A DNA stretch of 64,000 nucleotides from Dyella sp. OK004 (GCF_900114495.1 NZ_FOZI01000002.1:1054001-1118000); one strand, 5' to 3'; counted from the first letter of the stretch, positions 17,965 through 28,259 are shown. Notes: generated from the letters alone by a model not told the origin. Translations and numbers: made by a program.

Positions 17965-18360
17965 TCAGTGATCTTCGTTCTCGATCACTTCCGCATAAGC
18001 GTCGGCATCGAGCAGCTCGTTGAGCTCTTCGCGATCACTGATTTTCACCACGAAAATCCAGCCTTCGCCATAAGCATCTTCGTTGATGGTTTCCGGCTTG
18101 TCGGCCAGCCCTTCGTTGACCTCGACTACTTCGCCCGACACCGGCGAATAGATGTCGGAAGCGGCCTTAACCGACTCGACCACGGCGGCGGCGTTGTTTG
18201 CCTTCACGCTCGCGCCGATCTCAGGCAGCTCGACGTAAACCAGGTCGCCGAGCGCTTCCTGAGCATGGTTGGAGATACCCACACGCACCAGGCCGTTGTC
18301 TTCGACACGGGCCCACTCGTGGGACTTGAGAAACTTCAGATCGCCGGGAATCTCGCTCAT
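17965..18360 (-). CDS. gcvH: Glycine cleavage system H protein
   Basis: 131-residue lipoyl carrier that shuttles the aminomethyl group between GcvP, GcvT and the L protein. The lipoylated lysine is K65 in [19 protein letters not shown], and the N-terminal [19 protein letters not shown] is typical. It lies 83 bp downstream of gcvT on the same strand, so the two are probably one operon; gcvP is not in the window. Length and motifs match the family exactly. Confidence 0.97.
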   Translation of the reverse strand: MSEIPGDLKFLKSHEWARVEDNGLVRVGISNHAQEALGDLVYVELPEIGASVKANNAAAVVESVKAASDIYSPVSGEVVEVNEGLADKPETINEDAYGEGWIFVVKISDREELNELLDADAYAEVIENEDH

Positions 18361-18443
18361 GATCGGGTCCAGTCGTTAGCGTTCGTGGAGGGATGGGCGG
18401 CCATTCTAGCCACTTCACCCGGATGGCAAAACGTCTCTTTGGA

Positions 18444-19544
18444 TCAGATGCCTTCGCAGGCTTTGCCGTCGCGCACGAAGGGGTACTTCACCAGGCGTAC
18501 CGGCACTTCGCGACCGCGGATATCCACGCGCACCTCGCCCGGCTCGCCGGCCGGAATACGCGCAAAGGCAACCGCCTTGTTGAGGGTGGGCGCAAAGCTG
18601 CCAGACAGGATCTCGCCCTCGCCGCCAGCGGTGATCACCTTCTGGCTATGGCGCAGCACGCCCTTTTCATCCAGCACCAGACCGACCATCACGCGCTTCA
18701 CGCCAGCGGCCTTCTGCGCCTCCAGCACCTTGCGGCCGATGAAGTCGCGGCCTTCATCGAGGGCGATGGTCCAGCCAAGGTTGGCTTCCCACGGCGAGAC
18801 GGTCTCGTCCATGTCCTGGCCATACAGATTCATGCCGGCCTCCAGGCGCAGCGTGTCGCGCGCGCCCAGGCCAGCAGGCGCCACGCCGGCAGCGGCCAGC
18901 GCCTCCCACAACGCCACGGCGTGATCTTCCGGCACGATGATTTCGAAGCCGTCCTCACCGGTATAGCCGGTGCGCGCAATGAACAGCGGCATGCCGTGCG
19001 GCCCCTGGGCGGCGGCGGCGGCGAACTTGCCAAGCTTGCGGATACGCCCGCTGTCCACCTCGTGAAGCAGGCCGATCACCTTGTCGCGGGCGTTCGGACC
19101 CTGCACGGCGATCATGGCGAAGTCGGGGCGCTCCTTCACTTCCACACCGAAGGCCTTGGCCTGCTGCTCGATCCATGCCAGATCCTTGGCGCGCGTGGCG
19201 GCATTCACCACCAGGCGGAAGTGCTGCTCGTCGAAGAAGTAGACGATCAGGTCGTCGATCACCCCGCCCTGCTCGTTGAGCATGCAGGAATACAGCGCCT
19301 TGCCCTGCACCTTCAGCTTGTCCACGCTGTTGGCGAGCAAGTGGCGCAGGAACTCGCGCGCACGGGTGCCATGCAGGTCGATCACCGTCATGTGGGAGAC
19401 ATCGAACATGCCGGCGTCGCGACGCACGGCGTGATGCTCCTCAATCTGCGAACCGTAGTTGATGGGCATGTCCCAGCCGCCGAAATCGACCATGCGTGCG
19501 CCGAGCGCACGGTGGGTGGCGTTGAGTACGGTCTTCTCGGTCAT
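18444..19544 (-). CDS. gcvT: Glycine cleavage system T protein (aminomethyltransferase)
   Basis: 366-residue tetrahydrofolate-dependent aminomethyltransferase of the glycine cleavage complex. Signatures include [32 protein letters not shown], the folate-binding region with [12 protein letters not shown], and [20 protein letters not shown]. The frame is open to 19631, but the family start is [19 protein letters not shown], that is 19544. It is the upstream partner of gcvH. I looked for a glycine riboswitch in the 115 bp upstream and saw none. Confidence 0.97.
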   Translation of the reverse strand: MTEKTVLNATHRALGARMVDFGGWDMPINYGSQIEEHHAVRRDAGMFDVSHMTVIDLHGTRAREFLRHLLANSVDKLKVQGKALYSCMLNEQGGVIDDLIVYFFDEQHFRLVVNAATRAKDLAWIEQQAKAFGVEVKERPDFAMIAVQGPNARDKVIGLLHEVDSGRIRKLGKFAAAAAQGPHGMPLFIARTGYTGEDGFEIIVPEDHAVALWEALAAAGVAPAGLGARDTLRLEAGMNLYGQDMDETVSPWEANLGWTIALDEGRDFIGRKVLEAQKAAGVKRVMVGLVLDEKGVLRHSQKVITAGGEGEILSGSFAPTLNKAVAFARIPAGEPGEVRVDIRGREVPVRLVKYPFVRDGKACEGI

Positions 19545-19658
19545 CGCGGTGGCGCCTGGGGGAAAAGGCGCATTATCGCTGGCGTCCCAGGGCAATCCAA
19601 GCCGCTGCGCACCAAGGAACCTGACCACCACTCCATCCGGCGCCGTATGCGCTCATTA

Positions 19659-21548
19659 CTAGCCGGGCGCCGCCGCCTCGCTCACCAACAGATACGACAC
19701 CACCTGCTCCGCCAGCTGTTCCGCCTGCGCGTCGCCGGACAGTAGATGCAGCTCAGGCGAGTCCGGCCTTTCATAAGGCGAATCGATGCCAGTGAAGTTG
19801 CGAATGAGCCCTGCACGCGCCTTCTGGTAAAGCCCTTTGGGATCGCGCCGCTCACACTCGACCAACGGAGTGTCGACGAACACCTCGACGAACTCGCCCG
19901 GCGTGAACAGGTCGCGTGCGAATTCCCGCTCGCTGCAGAACGGAGAGATGACGCATACCAGGACAATCAGGCCCGCATCAACCAACAAGTGCGCCACCTC
20001 CGCCACCCTGCGCACGTTCTCCACCCGCGCCTCAGCAGTAAAACCGAGATCCTTGTTGAGACCATGGCGCAAATTGTCACCATCGAGAAGATAGGTATGG
20101 CGCCCCAAAGCATGGAGCCGCCGCTCGACCAGATTGGCGATGGTGGACTTGCCGGCGCCAGACAACCCGGTGAACCACAGACAGCGCGGCATCTGCCCCT
20201 TGCTAAGGCCACGCGTGCGCTTGTCGAGATCCAGATGCTGCCAATGCACATTAGTCGCGCGGCGCAAAGCGAAGTCCAGCATCCCGCATGCCACGGTCGC
20301 GTGGGTCTGGCGATCGATCAGGATAAAGCCGCCCAAGGTGCGGTTAGTTGCGTACGCTTCGAAGGCAATCGCGTGATCGAGATCGATATTGCAATAGCCA
20401 ACCTCGTTTAGCTCTAGTCTCCGGGCAGCCAGTTCGGCCTGCGTATTGACGTCCACTTTGTGCTTGATCGCCGTCACTCTGGCATTGACGGTACGCGCAC
20501 CGATCTTTAGCCAGTAGGTTCGATTGGGCAGCAGCGCGGCGTCCCCCATCCAAAGCAGGTGGACGGCAAACTGGTCCGACATCGGGGCCGGGCGCATGGC
20601 GTCGGCGATAACGTCACCTCGACTGACGTCGATCTCCCGGTCGAAAGTGAATGTCACCGCCTGCCCTTCGCTCGCCTCGGGAAGATCGCCATCCGCGGTC
20701 ACAATGCGTTCCACTCTGGCCCGCTGCATGCCCGGCTGCGCCACGATCTCGCCGCCCACTGCAATCGTTCCGCCTCGGATTGTGCCCGCATAACCCCTAA
20801 ACGAATGATCCGGGCGGTTGACCCATTGCACCGGCATGCGGAAGTCAGTCGATGTCTCAGAGGGGACATCCACCGAATCCAGCATTTCCAGCAAACATGC
20901 CCCCTGATACCAGGCCATGTGCGACGATCGGGTACCCACGTTGTCCCCATCCGGAGCGACCACGGGAAGGCTATGCACCGTTGCTATACCCAGGTTTCTG
21001 GCAAGCTCGCCATACTCTGTGGAGATGGCATCGAAGATGTCCTGGCGATAGTCAACCAGATCCATTTTATTAACCGCCAGAATGACCCGACGCACGCCAA
21101 GCAACGCACAGATATACGTATGGCGGCGGGTCTGTGCGAGTAAACCCTTGCGCGCGTCAACCAGCATCACTGCCAAGCCGGCCGTCGATGCACCAGTCGC
21201 CATATTACGGGTGTACTGCTCATGCCCCGGGCAATCGGCCACGATGAAACTCCGGCGTGCCGTGCTGAAATAGCGGTACGCCACATCAATGGTGATGCCT
21301 TGCTGACGCTCTGCATCCAGACCATCGGTGAGCAGGGAAAAGTCGAGCTTTCCCGGGGAGTCCGCGTGTATCTTTCGGCTATCGCGGGCTAGAGCTGCGA
21401 GCTGATCGTCCGGAACCAAGCCGGCGTCATACAGCAGACGCCCCAACAAGGTGCTCTTGCCGTCGTCGACACTGCCACACGTGATGAAGCGCAACAGTTC
21501 CTTCTCTCGTTGCGCCGGGACAGCCTGATCATGCATTGCGGACGCCAT
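19659..21548 (-). CDS. cysN: Bifunctional sulfate adenylyltransferase subunit 1 / adenylylsulfate kinase (CysNC)
   Basis: 629-residue fusion that activates sulfate to APS and phosphorylates it to PAPS. The N-terminal GTPase (CysN) shows G1 [10 protein letters not shown] (residues 24-33), G3 DCPGHEQY and G4 NKMD; translation-factor-like beta domains follow to about residue 430. The C-terminal APS kinase (CysC) has its P-loop GLSGAGKST near residue 461 and [15 protein letters not shown]. The start overlaps the cysD stop by one base (TAATG), so they are translationally coupled. No cysH or cysI is adjacent, so the window gives no hint whether PAPS is reduced or also used by sulfotransferases; a candidate sulfotransferase is encoded at 52849-54255. 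Confidence 0.96.
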   Translation of the reverse strand: MASAMHDQAVPAQREKELLRFITCGSVDDGKSTLLGRLLYDAGLVPDDQLAALARDSRKIHADSPGKLDFSLLTDGLDAERQQGITIDVAYRYFSTARRSFIVADCPGHEQYTRNMATGASTAGLAVMLVDARKGLLAQTRRHTYICALLGVRRVILAVNKMDLVDYRQDIFDAISTEYGELARNLGIATVHSLPVVAPDGDNVGTRSSHMAWYQGACLLEMLDSVDVPSETSTDFRMPVQWVNRPDHSFRGYAGTIRGGTIAVGGEIVAQPGMQRARVERIVTADGDLPEASEGQAVTFTFDREIDVSRGDVIADAMRPAPMSDQFAVHLLWMGDAALLPNRTYWLKIGARTVNARVTAIKHKVDVNTQAELAARRLELNEVGYCNIDLDHAIAFEAYATNRTLGGFILIDRQTHATVACGMLDFALRRATNVHWQHLDLDKRTRGLSKGQMPRCLWFTGLSGAGKSTIANLVERRLHALGRHTYLLDGDNLRHGLNKDLGFTAEARVENVRRVAEVAHLLVDAGLIVLVCVISPFCSEREFARDLFTPGEFVEVFVDTPLVECERRDPKGLYQKARAGLIRNFTGIDSPYERPDSPELHLLSGDAQAEQLAEQVVSYLLVSEAAAPG

Positions 21549-22462
21549 TAGAAGTATCCCTCTTGCTTCTTGCGCTCCATAGATGCCGCCGCGTCATGAT
21601 CGATCACACGTCCCTGTCGCTCCGAGCTGCGAGAGCGAAGCATTTCATCGATGATCTCTTCCAGAGTGGATGCCGACGATTCCACGGCACCGGTCAAGGG
21701 ATAGCACCCGAGCGTGCGAAAACGCACGCTGCGCATTTCGACCTTTTCCCCCTCGCGCAAGGTGAAACGATCATCGTCCACCATGATCAACGCGCCATCC
21801 CGCTCGATGACTGGACGAGGCTTGGCAAAATACAGCGGGACGACAGGAATGTTTTCGCGCTGGATGTAGCGCCACACGTCGAGCTCGGTCCAGTTTGACA
21901 ACGGAAATACCCGCACGCTTTCGCCCTTATGTATCCGGGTGTTGTATGTGTGCCACAGCTCCGGCCGCTGACTCTTGGGGTCCCAGCGATGCTGTGCATT
22001 TCGAAAGGAAAAAATGCGCTCCTTGGCACGCGACTTCTCCTCATCGCGGCGGGCCCCGCCTATGGCCGCATCGAATCCATATTTGTCCAAAGCCTGTTTC
22101 AAAGCCGCGGTCTTCATGACGTCGGTATGCACCGCAGCGCCGTGCGTCAATGGCGAGATCCCCTGAAGCAGGCCCTCTTCATTGACGTATACCAATACGT
22201 CGACCCCTCCCTCCGCAGCGATACGGTCGCGGAAAGCAATCATCTCCCGGAACTTCCAGGTGGTATCCACATGCAGCAGCGGCATGGGGGGCTTCGCGGG
22301 AAAAAAAGCCTTGCGCAACAGATGCAACAGTACGGACGAATCCTTGCCGATGGAGTACAGCATCACCGGACGCCCGAACTCGGCCGCCGTTTCACGAAAT
22401 ATATGGATGCTCTCAGCCTCGAGCGCGTCCAGATGGGAAAGTTGTTGCATGTAATAGGCCAA
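21548..22462 (-). CDS. cysD: Sulfate adenylyltransferase subunit 2
   Basis: 304-residue PP-loop ATPase subunit that adenylates sulfate together with CysN. The PP-loop is SIGKDSS (residues 37-43) in [20 protein letters not shown]; further hallmarks are [35 protein letters not shown] and [20 protein letters not shown]. First gene of the cysD-cysNC operon. Start at 22462 or, four codons later, at the ATG 22450. Promoter presumably in the 230 bp before it, shared with the divergent lipid-transport operon. Confidence 0.97.
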   Translation of the reverse strand: MAYYMQQLSHLDALEAESIHIFRETAAEFGRPVMLYSIGKDSSVLLHLLRKAFFPAKPPMPLLHVDTTWKFREMIAFRDRIAAEGGVDVLVYVNEEGLLQGISPLTHGAAVHTDVMKTAALKQALDKYGFDAAIGGARRDEEKSRAKERIFSFRNAQHRWDPKSQRPELWHTYNTRIHKGESVRVFPLSNWTELDVWRYIQRENIPVVPLYFAKPRPVIERDGALIMVDDDRFTLREGEKVEMRSVRFRTLGCYPLTGAVESSASTLEEIIDEMLRSRSSERQGRVIDHDAAASMERKKQEGYF

Positions 22463-22693
22463 ATGCTTGATGAAATAGACAGCCCGCCCAACACCAAGCT
22501 GGAGTGAGGCACGCTCGCTGCCCAGCTTCGCGACCTGCGCGGGTCTGTACGGGTCAAACGCCGAAGTTTGGGGAATCTACCCGAAATGGGGTTTGAATAA
22601 CGTGTCCAGACCATGCAGGTGCACACCCGGCGCACTGAAGTTTCATAAGCGGATATCGTCCATGAAGCCTCCGGTGCATATAAGATTTCGCCA

Positions 22694-23839
22694 ATGAGCA
22701 CATCGACGGCGACAGGAAGCGCGGAACTCGATGCCGGCGCGCAGCCTCCCCGTTTGCGCGTCGCGGGCGATTGGACGCTGGCCCATTACGCCGATCTGGA
22801 ACGCAAGGTTGATGCGCAGACCCAGCCGTTGGCTGACGACACCCAGGTCGACCTGGCAGCACTAGGCGAGGTGGACACAGCCGGTGCCTCACTACTGGTC
22901 CGTCTGCTGGGCGCCAAACGCATCGGCGATCTGGCGCGCGAAGCCCCGAACCTGCCGGCCGCCCGGCGAGCATTACTGCAGACCGTAGGCACCGCGCTGA
23001 ACGCTTATGGCCGGCCCCCGAGCAGACCCAAAAGCTCCGTCGTTACCGAGTTGCTGGCCCGCATCGGACGGGCTATGGAGAGCGTCTGGCACCAGCAGCT
23101 GCAACTGCTCGGCTTTATCGGACTCACCCTCGAATCGCTGGCCCGCACCCTGCCCCGGCCTCGCCGCTGGCGGATCACCTCGCTGGTGTCGCATATCGAG
23201 CAGACCGGGTTGGATGCGGTGCCGATCGTGGCCCTCCTTACCTTCATGGTCGGTGCGGTGGTGGCCTTTCTCGGCTCCACCGTGCTCGCCGATTTCGGCG
23301 CCACTATCTATACGGTGGATCTGGTGGCGTTCTCGTTCCTGCGAGAATTTGGCGTGCTGCTCACCGCCATCCTGATGGCCGGCCGCACTGCGAGCGCCTT
23401 CACCGCACAGATCGGCTCGATGAAAGCGAACGAGGAAATCGACGCCATCCGCGCCATGGGCCTGGACCCCATGGAACTACTGGTGTTGCCGCGCGTGCTG
23501 GCACTGCTTGTCTCGCTCCCGCTGCTCACCTTCCTCGCCATGATGGCTGGCATCATCGGCGGCGGCGTGGTCTGCGCGCTGGTGCTGGATATCTCGCCGG
23601 CGATGTTCCTCAATTTATTGAAGAGCGATATCGGCGTACGCCACTTCTTGGTTGGCATGGTCAAGGCCCCCGTGTTCGCTTTCCTGATCGCGGTGATCGG
23701 TTGCCTCGAAGGCTTCAAGGTCAGCGGCAGTGCGCAGTCGGTGGGCGAACACACCACCTCCAGCGTGGTGCAGTCGATCTTTGTGGTGATCCTGCTCGAC
23801 GCACTGGCGGCCCTGTTCTTTATGGAGATGAACTGGTGA
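22694..23839 (+). CDS. MlaE-type lipid ABC transporter permease with N-terminal STAS domain
   Basis: 381 residues. The first ~110 form a STAS domain (LRVAGDWTLAHYADLERKV, then VDTAGASLLVRLLGA), the fold of MlaB; the rest is an MlaE permease with about five membrane segments, the family stretch TAQIGSMKANEEIDAIRAMG, then DPMELLVLPRVLALLVSLPL, and GCLEGFKVSGSAQSVGEHTT. Such permeases work with an MCE protein in phospholipid transport between inner and outer membranes. First gene of a tightly packed operon (permease, ATPase, MCE protein, lipoprotein) with overlapping or 1-bp junctions. The fused STAS domain replaces a separate mlaB. Confidence 0.93.
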   Translation: MSTSTATGSAELDAGAQPPRLRVAGDWTLAHYADLERKVDAQTQPLADDTQVDLAALGEVDTAGASLLVRLLGAKRIGDLAREAPNLPAARRALLQTVGTALNAYGRPPSRPKSSVVTELLARIGRAMESVWHQQLQLLGFIGLTLESLARTLPRPRRWRITSLVSHIEQTGLDAVPIVALLTFMVGAVVAFLGSTVLADFGATIYTVDLVAFSFLREFGVLLTAILMAGRTASAFTAQIGSMKANEEIDAIRAMGLDPMELLVLPRVLALLVSLPLLTFLAMMAGIIGGGVVCALVLDISPAMFLNLLKSDIGVRHFLVGMVKAPVFAFLIAVIGCLEGFKVSGSAQSVGEHTTSSVVQSIFVVILLDALAALFFMEMNW

Positions 23840-24648
23840 ACGCCATGCCCGCTGCTGCACCGGCCGACGACGACGTAATCCAGGTGCGCGACCTGACCAA
23901 CCGCTTCGGCAGCCAGATCGTGCACGAACATCTGAACCTGGACGTGCGCCGCGGCGAAATCCTCGGCGTCGTCGGCGGCTCCGGTACCGGCAAATCCGTC
24001 TTGCTGCGCACCATCGTCGGCTTGCGCCGCCCAACCTCCGGCCGGGTACATGTGTTCGGCGAGGATCTGCTGTCCCTTTCACCGGAACGCCGCTCGCAAG
24101 TGGAGCGCCACTTCGGTGTGCTGTTCCAGAACGGCGCGCTGTTCTCGTCGCAGAATATCGCCGAGAACGTCGCGATGCCGCTGATCGAACATGCCGGCCT
24201 CAAGCGCGTCGAGGCCGAATCGCTAGCCGGGGTGAAGCTTGCTTTGGCCGGCTTGCCGCAAGGCACCGAACGCAAATATCCGTCCGAGCTGTCCGGCGGC
24301 ATGGTGAAGCGTGCGGCATTGGCCCGCGCGCTGGCGCTGGACCCGGAGATTCTGTTCCTGGATGAGCCCACCGCCGGCCTGGATCCGATCAGCGCAGCGG
24401 CCTTTGACCAATTGATCCTGACCCTGCGCAACGCGTTGGGGTTGACCGTGTTCCTGGTCACTCACGACCTGGACACGCTCTACACCATCTGCGACCGCGT
24501 GGCCGTGCTGTCGCAGAAGAAAGTACTGGTGTGCGACCGTCTCGAAGTGGTGGCTGCCACCGACGATCCCTGGGTGCAGGCCTATTTCCATGGCCCGCGC
24601 GGACGCGCCGCATATCAAGCCGCCGAAGCAACGCGAGAGGTGAACTGA
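23836..24648 (+). CDS. MlaF-type ABC transporter ATP-binding protein
   Basis: 270-residue ATPase of the lipid transporter. Walker A is GGSGTGKSV (near residues 46-54), the signature is LSGGMVKRAALARALALDP, directly followed by Walker B EILFLDEPTAGLDP, and the H-loop is LVTHDLDTL. The frame is open from 23701, but this overlaps the permease; the GTG at 23836 overlaps the permease stop (GTGA) and gives the usual MlaF length. An ATG three codons later (23845) is the alternative. Confidence 0.94.
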   Translation: MNAMPAAAPADDDVIQVRDLTNRFGSQIVHEHLNLDVRRGEILGVVGGSGTGKSVLLRTIVGLRRPTSGRVHVFGEDLLSLSPERRSQVERHFGVLFQNGALFSSQNIAENVAMPLIEHAGLKRVEAESLAGVKLALAGLPQGTERKYPSELSGGMVKRAALARALALDPEILFLDEPTAGLDPISAAAFDQLILTLRNALGLTVFLVTHDLDTLYTICDRVAVLSQKKVLVCDRLEVVAATDDPWVQAYFHGPRGRAAYQAAEATREVN

Positions 24649-24649
24649 G

Positions 24650-25588
24650 ATGGAAACCCGAGCCCATCATGTGTTGATCGGCCTGTTCACGGTGATCGTG
24701 GTGGCCGTCGCCCTGTTGTTCGGCACCTGGCTGGCCAAGTCCAGCACCGACAAGCAGTTCAACGAATACGAGGTGGTTTTCAACGAAGCGGTTACCGGCC
24801 TGTCGCAAGGCGGCGCGGTGCAATACAACGGCATCAAGGTCGGCGACGTCACCCAGCTCAAGCTCGATCCGAAGGACCCGCGCCGCGTGCTCGCCCGCAT
24901 CCGCGTGGGCGCCGACACCCCGGTACGCCAGGACACCCACGCCAAGCTGGCACTTACCGGCGTCACCGGTATGGCCATCATCCAGCTCAGCGGTGGCTCG
25001 CCCAACAGCCCGGCACTGGTATCCAGCGATGGCCATGCGCCGGTGATCGTGGCCGATCCGTCACCGCTCAGCCGCCTGCTCACCAACGGCGAAGACGTGA
25101 TGACCAATATCAACGACGTGGTCTCGCGCGCCAACCAGCTATTGTCGGAAGACAACGTCAACCGTATCAGCCGCACGCTGGATCATCTGGACAAGGCCAC
25201 CGGCGCCATCGCCGACCAGCGCGACGACATCCGGCAGCTGCTCCGCCAATTAGCCGAAGCCAGCAAGCAGGCCAATGCCACGCTGGCGCAGACGGAACAG
25301 TTGGCGCACAACGCCAACGGCCTTATCGACGTGCAAGCGCGCGCCACGCTCGATAGCGCCAAGAACGCGATGGCCTCGCTGGAACGCTCCACCGCCGCCA
25401 TCGACCACTTGCTTAACGACAACCGCGCCGCACTCAATGGCGGCATGCAGGGGCTAAGCGAACTTGGCCCGGCGGTGCGCGAACTGCGTGACGCCGCTGG
25501 TTCGCTGCGCGGCATCTCGCGCAAGCTCGACGACAACCCGGCTGGCTTCCTACTCGGCCGCGACCGCAGCAAGGAGTTCGTGCCATGA
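24650..25588 (+). CDS. MCE-family (MlaD-like) lipid-binding protein
   Basis: 312 residues: N-terminal membrane anchor (about 8-27, VLIGLFTVIVVAVALLFGTW), an MCE domain (about 38-118, with VVFNEAVTGLSQGGAVQYNG, IKVGDVTQLKLD and TGVTGMAIIQLSGGS) and a long helical/coiled-coil C-terminus (about 150-300). MCE proteins form hexameric rings that pass lipids through the periplasm; the extended helical part is longer than in E. coli MlaD and could form a tube-like extension. It starts 1 bp after the ATPase stop. Confidence 0.94.
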   Translation: METRAHHVLIGLFTVIVVAVALLFGTWLAKSSTDKQFNEYEVVFNEAVTGLSQGGAVQYNGIKVGDVTQLKLDPKDPRRVLARIRVGADTPVRQDTHAKLALTGVTGMAIIQLSGGSPNSPALVSSDGHAPVIVADPSPLSRLLTNGEDVMTNINDVVSRANQLLSEDNVNRISRTLDHLDKATGAIADQRDDIRQLLRQLAEASKQANATLAQTEQLAHNANGLIDVQARATLDSAKNAMASLERSTAAIDHLLNDNRAALNGGMQGLSELGPAVRELRDAAGSLRGISRKLDDNPAGFLLGRDRSKEFVP

Positions 25589-26223
25589 GGATCGCCATCC
25601 GCCCCGTATCCCGCGTGATCGGAGTGCTGTCGCTTGCCTGGCTGGCCAGCTGCTCAGTGCTGCCCAAGGCCGAATCACCGGACATCTATCGCCTGCCTTC
25701 CACCGCGCTGCCACATGCCCAGATTGCCGCGGTGAACTGGTCATTGCGCATCGACACCCCGCAAGCCGATCGCAGTATCGACAGCGCCCGCATCGCCGTG
25801 CTGCCGCAGGGCGATGTCGTCAGCGTGTATCAAGGCGCGCGCTGGAGTGATCGCGTACCCACCCTGCTACGCAACCGCTTGCTGGAAGCCTTCCGTGACG
25901 ACGGACGCATCGCCGCGCTCAGCAGCGACGATATGAACCTGCAGGCAGACTATGCGCTCAGCGGCGATCTCACCGCCTTCCAGTCTGAATACCGTGGCGG
26001 CCAGCCGGTGATCGTGGTGCGCTACGACGCCCGCCTGGTCCACAACAGCGGCCTGCGCATCGTGGCAACGCATCGCTTCGAGATCAGCCAGCCGGTGAGT
26101 GGCACGGCTGTGCCTCAGGTGGTCGCAGCGTTCGGCCAGGCCGGCGACACGCTGGCCAATCAGATCGTGGAATGGACGCTGCAACAGCGCACGGATGCGG
26201 CCGGACACAACGCATCGCCCTGA
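25585..26223 (+). CDS. ABC-type transport auxiliary lipoprotein
   Basis: 212-residue lipoprotein with lipobox LASC (Cys near residue 23, in LAWLASCSVLPKAESPDIYR). The body matches the ABC_trans_aux (PqiC-like) family: LRIDTPQADRSIDSARIAVL, YQGARWSDRVPTLLRNRLLE and a final FGQAGDTLANQIVEWTLQQ. Likely anchored in the outer membrane as the acceptor end of the MCE bridge. ATGA overlap with the MCE gene; last gene of the operon. Its stop codon abuts that of the converging AlkB-like gene in TGATCA. Confidence 0.92.
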   Translation: MRIAIRPVSRVIGVLSLAWLASCSVLPKAESPDIYRLPSTALPHAQIAAVNWSLRIDTPQADRSIDSARIAVLPQGDVVSVYQGARWSDRVPTLLRNRLLEAFRDDGRIAALSSDDMNLQADYALSGDLTAFQSEYRGGQPVIVVRYDARLVHNSGLRIVATHRFEISQPVSGTAVPQVVAAFGQAGDTLANQIVEWTLQQRTDAAGHNASP

Positions 26224-26856
26224 TCACGTATCTCTTGGATGTATCCAGCGAAACGTGAGGTTGAGCCGCGCGCCTGTGGCGGCGCGCGTCCGCGGCAGAT
26301 CGTGCTGATAGCACCGCTGCGTATCTCCGGCCATACATAGCAGGCTGCCGTGCGGCAGAACGATGCCGTAGATCTCTCGCTTTCCGCCTACCGATGTGCG
26401 CTGGCGCAGGCGAAAGCGCCGCTCCGCGCCCAGGCTCAGCGAGGCAATCACCGGCTGCTGTCCCAGTTCTGACTCGTCGTCACTGTGCCAGCCCATCGCG
26501 TCCTGTCCATCGCGATAGAGATTGGCCAGCACGCTGTTGAAACGTGCTGCGCAAGCCACCTCCACCCGCTGGCGCAACGTCATCAGGGTGGCATTCCAGG
26601 GGCGTGGCTCGAAGCGCGTGCGCGAATAGACGTAGCTGGCATCGGCATCGCCGATCCAGCAGCTCAACCTGGGCGAATCCACCTCGCGGCCGAAGATGCG
26701 GATGCGATGGGTTTCCCAAGGAATCGATTCGCGCAAGTCCCCAAGCAAGCCATCCGCCTCACCTGGATCCAGCCACTGGGGAATCCAGCGCAACTGTGCG
26801 CCCGGCAAGGGAATCGGCTGCCACGCTTTCGTCTGATCGTCGCCGAACAAGCTCAT
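26224..26856 (-). CDS. AlkB-like 2-oxoglutarate/Fe(II) dioxygenase
   Basis: 210-residue oxygenase of the AlkB family (ALKBH2/3-like), which repairs alkylated bases by oxidative demethylation. The iron ligands are HxD in MGWHSDDESELG and the distal His in YQHDLPR; the 2-oxoglutarate-binding arginines lie in the terminal RLNLTFRWIHPR. The substrate-side signature NSVLANLYRDGQDAMGWHSD is typical. Five bases downstream of the amidase gene on the same strand, so probably co-transcribed with it. Confidence 0.93.
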   Translation of the reverse strand: MSLFGDDQTKAWQPIPLPGAQLRWIPQWLDPGEADGLLGDLRESIPWETHRIRIFGREVDSPRLSCWIGDADASYVYSRTRFEPRPWNATLMTLRQRVEVACAARFNSVLANLYRDGQDAMGWHSDDESELGQQPVIASLSLGAERRFRLRQRTSVGGKREIYGIVLPHGSLLCMAGDTQRCYQHDLPRTRAATGARLNLTFRWIHPRDT

Positions 26857-26861
26857 GGCGA

Positions 26862-28259
26862 TCAGGCGATGACGGGATAGGCCGGCTCCACATCCAATGT
26901 GGCCGCGCAGACCGCCGCCAGCTCCAGCAGGCGCAGATCCGAACCACGTGCCCCCACCATCTGCAGTCCTACTGGCAAACCATTCGGCAATTGGCCCATC
27001 GGAATACTGACCGCAGGACAGCCGGCGAGACTGGCAAAGCTGGTGAGGTCTGCCTGCGAATCCGGCACCGGGCCATCCAGCGGAAACGCCCCCTGAGGCG
27101 TGGTGGGCATGACCAGCACATCTACCTGGGCGAACAGGCGGCGCATTTTCAGCGTGGCCGCATCCAGCACGCGATCCGCCACTGCATAGTCCGCTGCGCT
27201 CTTGCTGGCGGCATAAGAGAGCATCTTGCGGAAGCGAGGGGAGACCGGGTGCGCGGTGTCAGCCAGATCGTCGGCGAAGGTGCTGAGCATCTCCGCTTCC
27301 ATCAGGAACAGGCCGGCGCGACGGGTGCGGGCGAAATCCCAGTCGCTGAAGTCGACTACACGACGCTCACCCAGTTCACGCGGGAGCTGCGCCAGCGTCT
27401 TTTCAAACACCTCGATGACCGCTGGCTCCACACCTACGGCAGCAAGATCCGGCAGCAGGCCGCAACGCAGATTGCCCGGCTCCCAGTCCGGCGGCGCGAA
27501 GGCTACACGGCGGCGGCGCGAGCGCGCGTCGTCCGCGTCGTAACCGGCCAGCACCTGCAGCAACACCGTGAGATCGTTGGCACTGCGCGCGAGCAGGCCC
27601 ACCGCATCAAGCCGCCGCGCCGCCGGCACCAGCCCGCGCGCGGAGATTTCGCCGTGGGTGGGTTTAAGCGCGTATATGCCACAGTAGCTGGCCGGGATGC
27701 GGATCGAGCCGAGGCTGTCCGAACCGATCGCCGCCACCGCCAACCCGGCGGCCACCGCCGCTGCGGCACCACCCGAGGAACCACCAGCGGTATAACCGTG
27801 ACGATGCGGATTGTGGGTGGGGCCGAAATGCGGGTTGTCGGTCACCGCACCCAGCGCGCCTTCATCCATATTGGTCTTGCCGATCAGCACGGCACCCGAC
27901 GCGCGCAACCGGGCTACTGCATGCGCATCCGTATCTGGCACGCGCGTGCGGCCCGGCAGGCCCGCACGCGTGTTCCAGCCAGCCACATCGAAGTTGTCCT
28001 TGATGGCAACCGGAATCCCATCCAGCCGGCCGATAACCCCATCGCGGCGCCGGTTCTGGGCAGCCCCGGCCTGCTCCTGCAACATGCTTGAACTCAGGCC
28101 GACAAAGGCATTGAGCTGTGGATTCAGACGGTCGATCGCCTCCTGGTACACGTCGGCCAGCGCCTGCGGCTGGACCCGGCCAATGGCAAGCCAGTGCAGC
28201 AGTTGGCAGAGGGTGGCGCGGCGCAGGTCATATGCGGAGATCGGCGGTAGTTGGTTCAT
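26862..28259 (-). CDS. Amidase-signature family hydrolase
   Basis: 465 residues of the amidase signature family (GatA/FAAH fold). The Ser-cisSer-Lys triad is visible: Lys in VAIKDNFDVAGW, the Gly/Ser-rich GGSSGGAAAAVAAG and the nucleophile Ser in GSDSLGSIRIPASYCG. The usual TGGS is SLGS here, a small departure. The frame extends upstream to 28871 as noise; the ATG at 28259 has AGGGAG in front and no earlier ribosome site. Substrate unknown; no gatB or gatC nearby, so it is not the tRNA amidotransferase. Followed by the AlkB-like gene. Confidence 0.9.
   Translation of the reverse strand: MNQLPPISAYDLRRATLCQLLHWLAIGRVQPQALADVYQEAIDRLNPQLNAFVGLSSSMLQEQAGAAQNRRRDGVIGRLDGIPVAIKDNFDVAGWNTRAGLPGRTRVPDTDAHAVARLRASGAVLIGKTNMDEGALGAVTDNPHFGPTHNPHRHGYTAGGSSGGAAAAVAAGLAVAAIGSDSLGSIRIPASYCGIYALKPTHGEISARGLVPAARRLDAVGLLARSANDLTVLLQVLAGYDADDARSRRRRVAFAPPDWEPGNLRCGLLPDLAAVGVEPAVIEVFEKTLAQLPRELGERRVVDFSDWDFARTRRAGLFLMEAEMLSTFADDLADTAHPVSPRFRKMLSYAASKSAADYAVADRVLDAATLKMRRLFAQVDVLVMPTTPQGAFPLDGPVPDSQADLTSFASLAGCPAVSIPMGQLPNGLPVGLQMVGARGSDLRLLELAAVCAATLDVEPAYPVIA

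Noticed and set aside
17755-18924. 389-codon plus-strand open frame over gcvH and gcvT
   Set aside because: Antisense to two recognisable genes and without family motifs.
19545-19658. Possible glycine riboswitch upstream of gcvT
   Set aside because: No recognisable aptamer core in the 114 bp before the gene.
18393-19745. 450-codon plus-strand open frame over gcvT
   Set aside because: Exactly antisense to the well-supported gcvT; His/Ala/Leu-rich composition is that of an antisense shadow in high-GC DNA.
26544-28091. 515-codon plus-strand open frame
   Set aside because: Antisense to the amidase and AlkB-like genes; Arg/His/Gln-rich sequence with no domain.
28242-28250. GGCGGTAG ops-core match
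   Set aside because: Lies within the start of the amidase coding region on the opposite strand, unrelated to glycan genes.
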